Shown: positions 5,809 through 6,769 of the stretch, piece after piece | Layout of the letters: every line of letters begins with the position of its first letter | Position numbering within the stretch: position 1 is the first letter of the stretch | Assembly: GCA_030632765.1 (NCBI GenBank) | Contig: DAOVUC010000092.1 | Span: 1-6,769 of the forward strand | DNA from: Candidatus Dadabacteria bacterium | GTDB lineage: Bacteria > Desulfobacterota_D > UBA1144 > Nemesobacterales > UBA2774 | Direction: 5' to 3' | Length of the DNA: 6,769 nt | The notes under the pieces: model-generated | Seen by the model: the letters and a program-made list of their open reading frames with translations, nothing else | What the model was told of the DNA's origin: nothing | Databases searched by the model: none | Made by a program: the position numbers and the translations under genes

Positions 5809-6769
5809 TTATTCTATTTTTTTGAGCGCGTCACGGAAGAACTTAAAGGCAAGACTTGAGCGTACAATTGAATATCCGAGAAAAGCGAAGGCGGCCCCTA
5901 TGTATGAATACCCGGGAACAAGGAGGAACATAAGAATTAGATAAATAGATGTTGATATTACGCCCAATATCGTTCTAAGTCCGGGTCTGCCCATTGAAAG
6001 GAGCGCAGGATTTATCCAGAACGTAAATCGTACTATAAGTACAGCCGCCGCCAGAATTCTAAGCGCATTTGTCGCGGGGACATAATCTTTACCGAATACA
6101 ATACTAATAATAGGTTCGGCAAAGATTATTATGATGACAGTAAGAGGTACGATGATTAAGACCAGACTCTTTGTAGTACTTTTAATCATCCGCTTAAAAT
6201 CCTTAATTGCGTTAGAACTGGTAAATTTCACAAGTTCCGGATAAATGGCTTCATAAAGAGGATCGACAACCTTGTTTGCAAGTGAGGCCACAGTGCTTGC
6301 AATTTTGTAATAAGCTACCGCGTCTTTTCCTGCAAAATAACCAAGGATCATTATTCCCAGGTATCTTTCGTTTCCGGTTTTAAGCGTGGCTATAAAGCTT
6401 GTATTACCCAAAAACCATGCGATCCCTTTCCATTCATCTTTAATCAGTCCAACATCCGCACTGAACCAGCCTTCTAGGCCATTCTCATTTAGAGTTTTTA
6501 TCACAATCCACATTCTGATTGAGAAACCAATGAAACTTGCGAGAATGAACCCGTACAGAACTCCCTTTATCCCGAAACCGCCAAACAAAAGAGCTACGAC
6601 CACAATAAGCCTGAACAGCTTTTGAAAAGAATTTATAAAGGCAATACTTTTGAATCTGTCAAAAACCCTTAGAATTGCATCAGAAGTTGAATTGGCCGTA
6701 TCAATAAATAGGCTTATGGAGAATATCCAGATAAGTATATAAGCATCCGGAGAATGAATAATATATGCA
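5809..6769 (-). CDS. Wzx-like polysaccharide/lipid-linked oligosaccharide flippase, C-terminal part
   Basis: This multi-pass inner-membrane protein of the MOP superfamily (Wzx/RfbX type) should flip undecaprenyl-linked glycan units to the periplasmic face. The frame is open to the window edge, giving 319 visible residues; the N-terminus, probably 100-150 residues of a family of about 420-500, is outside. The GTG at 6603 is an internal valine, not the start, because coding continues through residues such as TANSTSDAILRVFDRFKSIA before it. Hydrophobic helices occur at about 9-22, 54-90, 116-130, 136-150, 200-225, 236-255 and repeatedly to the end. Family-like motifs are GNERYLGIMILGYFAGKDAV (132-151), where one expects the xDxxxLGYFLG pattern, and IISIVFGKDYVPATNALRIL (220-239). 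The C-terminus is short and charged (FRDALKKIE). The sulfotransferase follows after 168 bp. Family secure; the transported glycan is unknown. Confidence 0.9.
   Translation of the reverse strand, partial: AYIIHSPDAYILIWIFSISLFIDTANSTSDAILRVFDRFKSIAFINSFQKLFRLIVVVALLFGGFGIKGVLYGFILASFIGFSIRMWIVIKTLNENGLEGWFSADVGLIKDEWKGIAWFLGNTSFIATLKTGNERYLGIMILGYFAGKDAVAYYKIASTVASLANKVVDPLYEAIYPELVKFTSSNAIKDFKRMIKSTTKSLVLIIVPLTVIIIIFAEPIISIVFGKDYVPATNALRILAAAVLIVRFTFWINPALLSMGRPGLRTILGVISTSIYLILMFLLVPGYSYIGAAFAFLGYSIVRSSLAFKFFRDALKKIE

Noticed and set aside
6601..6603. GTG at 6603 as the start of the flippase
   Set aside because: The same frame is open and membrane-protein-like all the way to base 6769, so this is an internal valine codon.
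6386..6625. Plus-strand open frame of 79 codons
   Set aside because: It is antisense to the continuous flippase reading frame, which runs to the window edge.

Overview
The window reads as a moderately AT-rich bacterial chromosome segment. All recognisable genes lie on the minus strand, so transcription runs from high to low coordinates. A Gram-negative host is likely: there is a MacB/FtsX-type permease, a membrane-anchored SGNH hydrolase that should face the periplasm, and a surface-glycan flippase. The sequence alone does not fix the phylum. There are no phage, IS, CRISPR, tRNA or rRNA signatures.

In order of transcription: (1) 6769-5809, the C-terminal part of a Wzx-like flippase of the MOP superfamily, cut by the window edge. 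(2) 5640-5005, a small sulfotransferase with a GTG start and a good ribosome binding site. (3) 4950-3748, a MacB-type ABC permease without its ATPase domain, overlapping by 8 bp (4) 3755-2628, a membrane-anchored SGNH/GDSL-type protein. (5) 2571-1942 trpF and (6) 1952-744 trpB, overlapping by 11 bp. (7) 506-1, the N-terminal 168 codons of trpA, separated from trpB by an unusually long 237 bp gap.

Two functional blocks meet here. The upstream block looks like surface-polysaccharide export and decoration (flippase, sulfotransferase, possible esterase/acyltransferase) with an orphan export permease. The downstream block makes tryptophan: TrpF isomerises phosphoribosylanthranilate, and TrpA and TrpB together turn indole-3-glycerol phosphate plus serine into tryptophan. 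A near-consensus sigma70-type promoter (TTTACA, 17 bp, TATAAT) lies exactly between the blocks and should start trpFB(A) transcription with a very short leader.

The least ordinary region is the trpB-trpA gap. It holds a candidate promoter, an 18-codon open frame with a ribosome-binding-like site, and a hairpin followed by a T run just before a trpA start that has no evident Shine-Dalgarno sequence. This looks like a separate control point for trpA, but it is a hypothesis. No clearly new multi-gene system was found.
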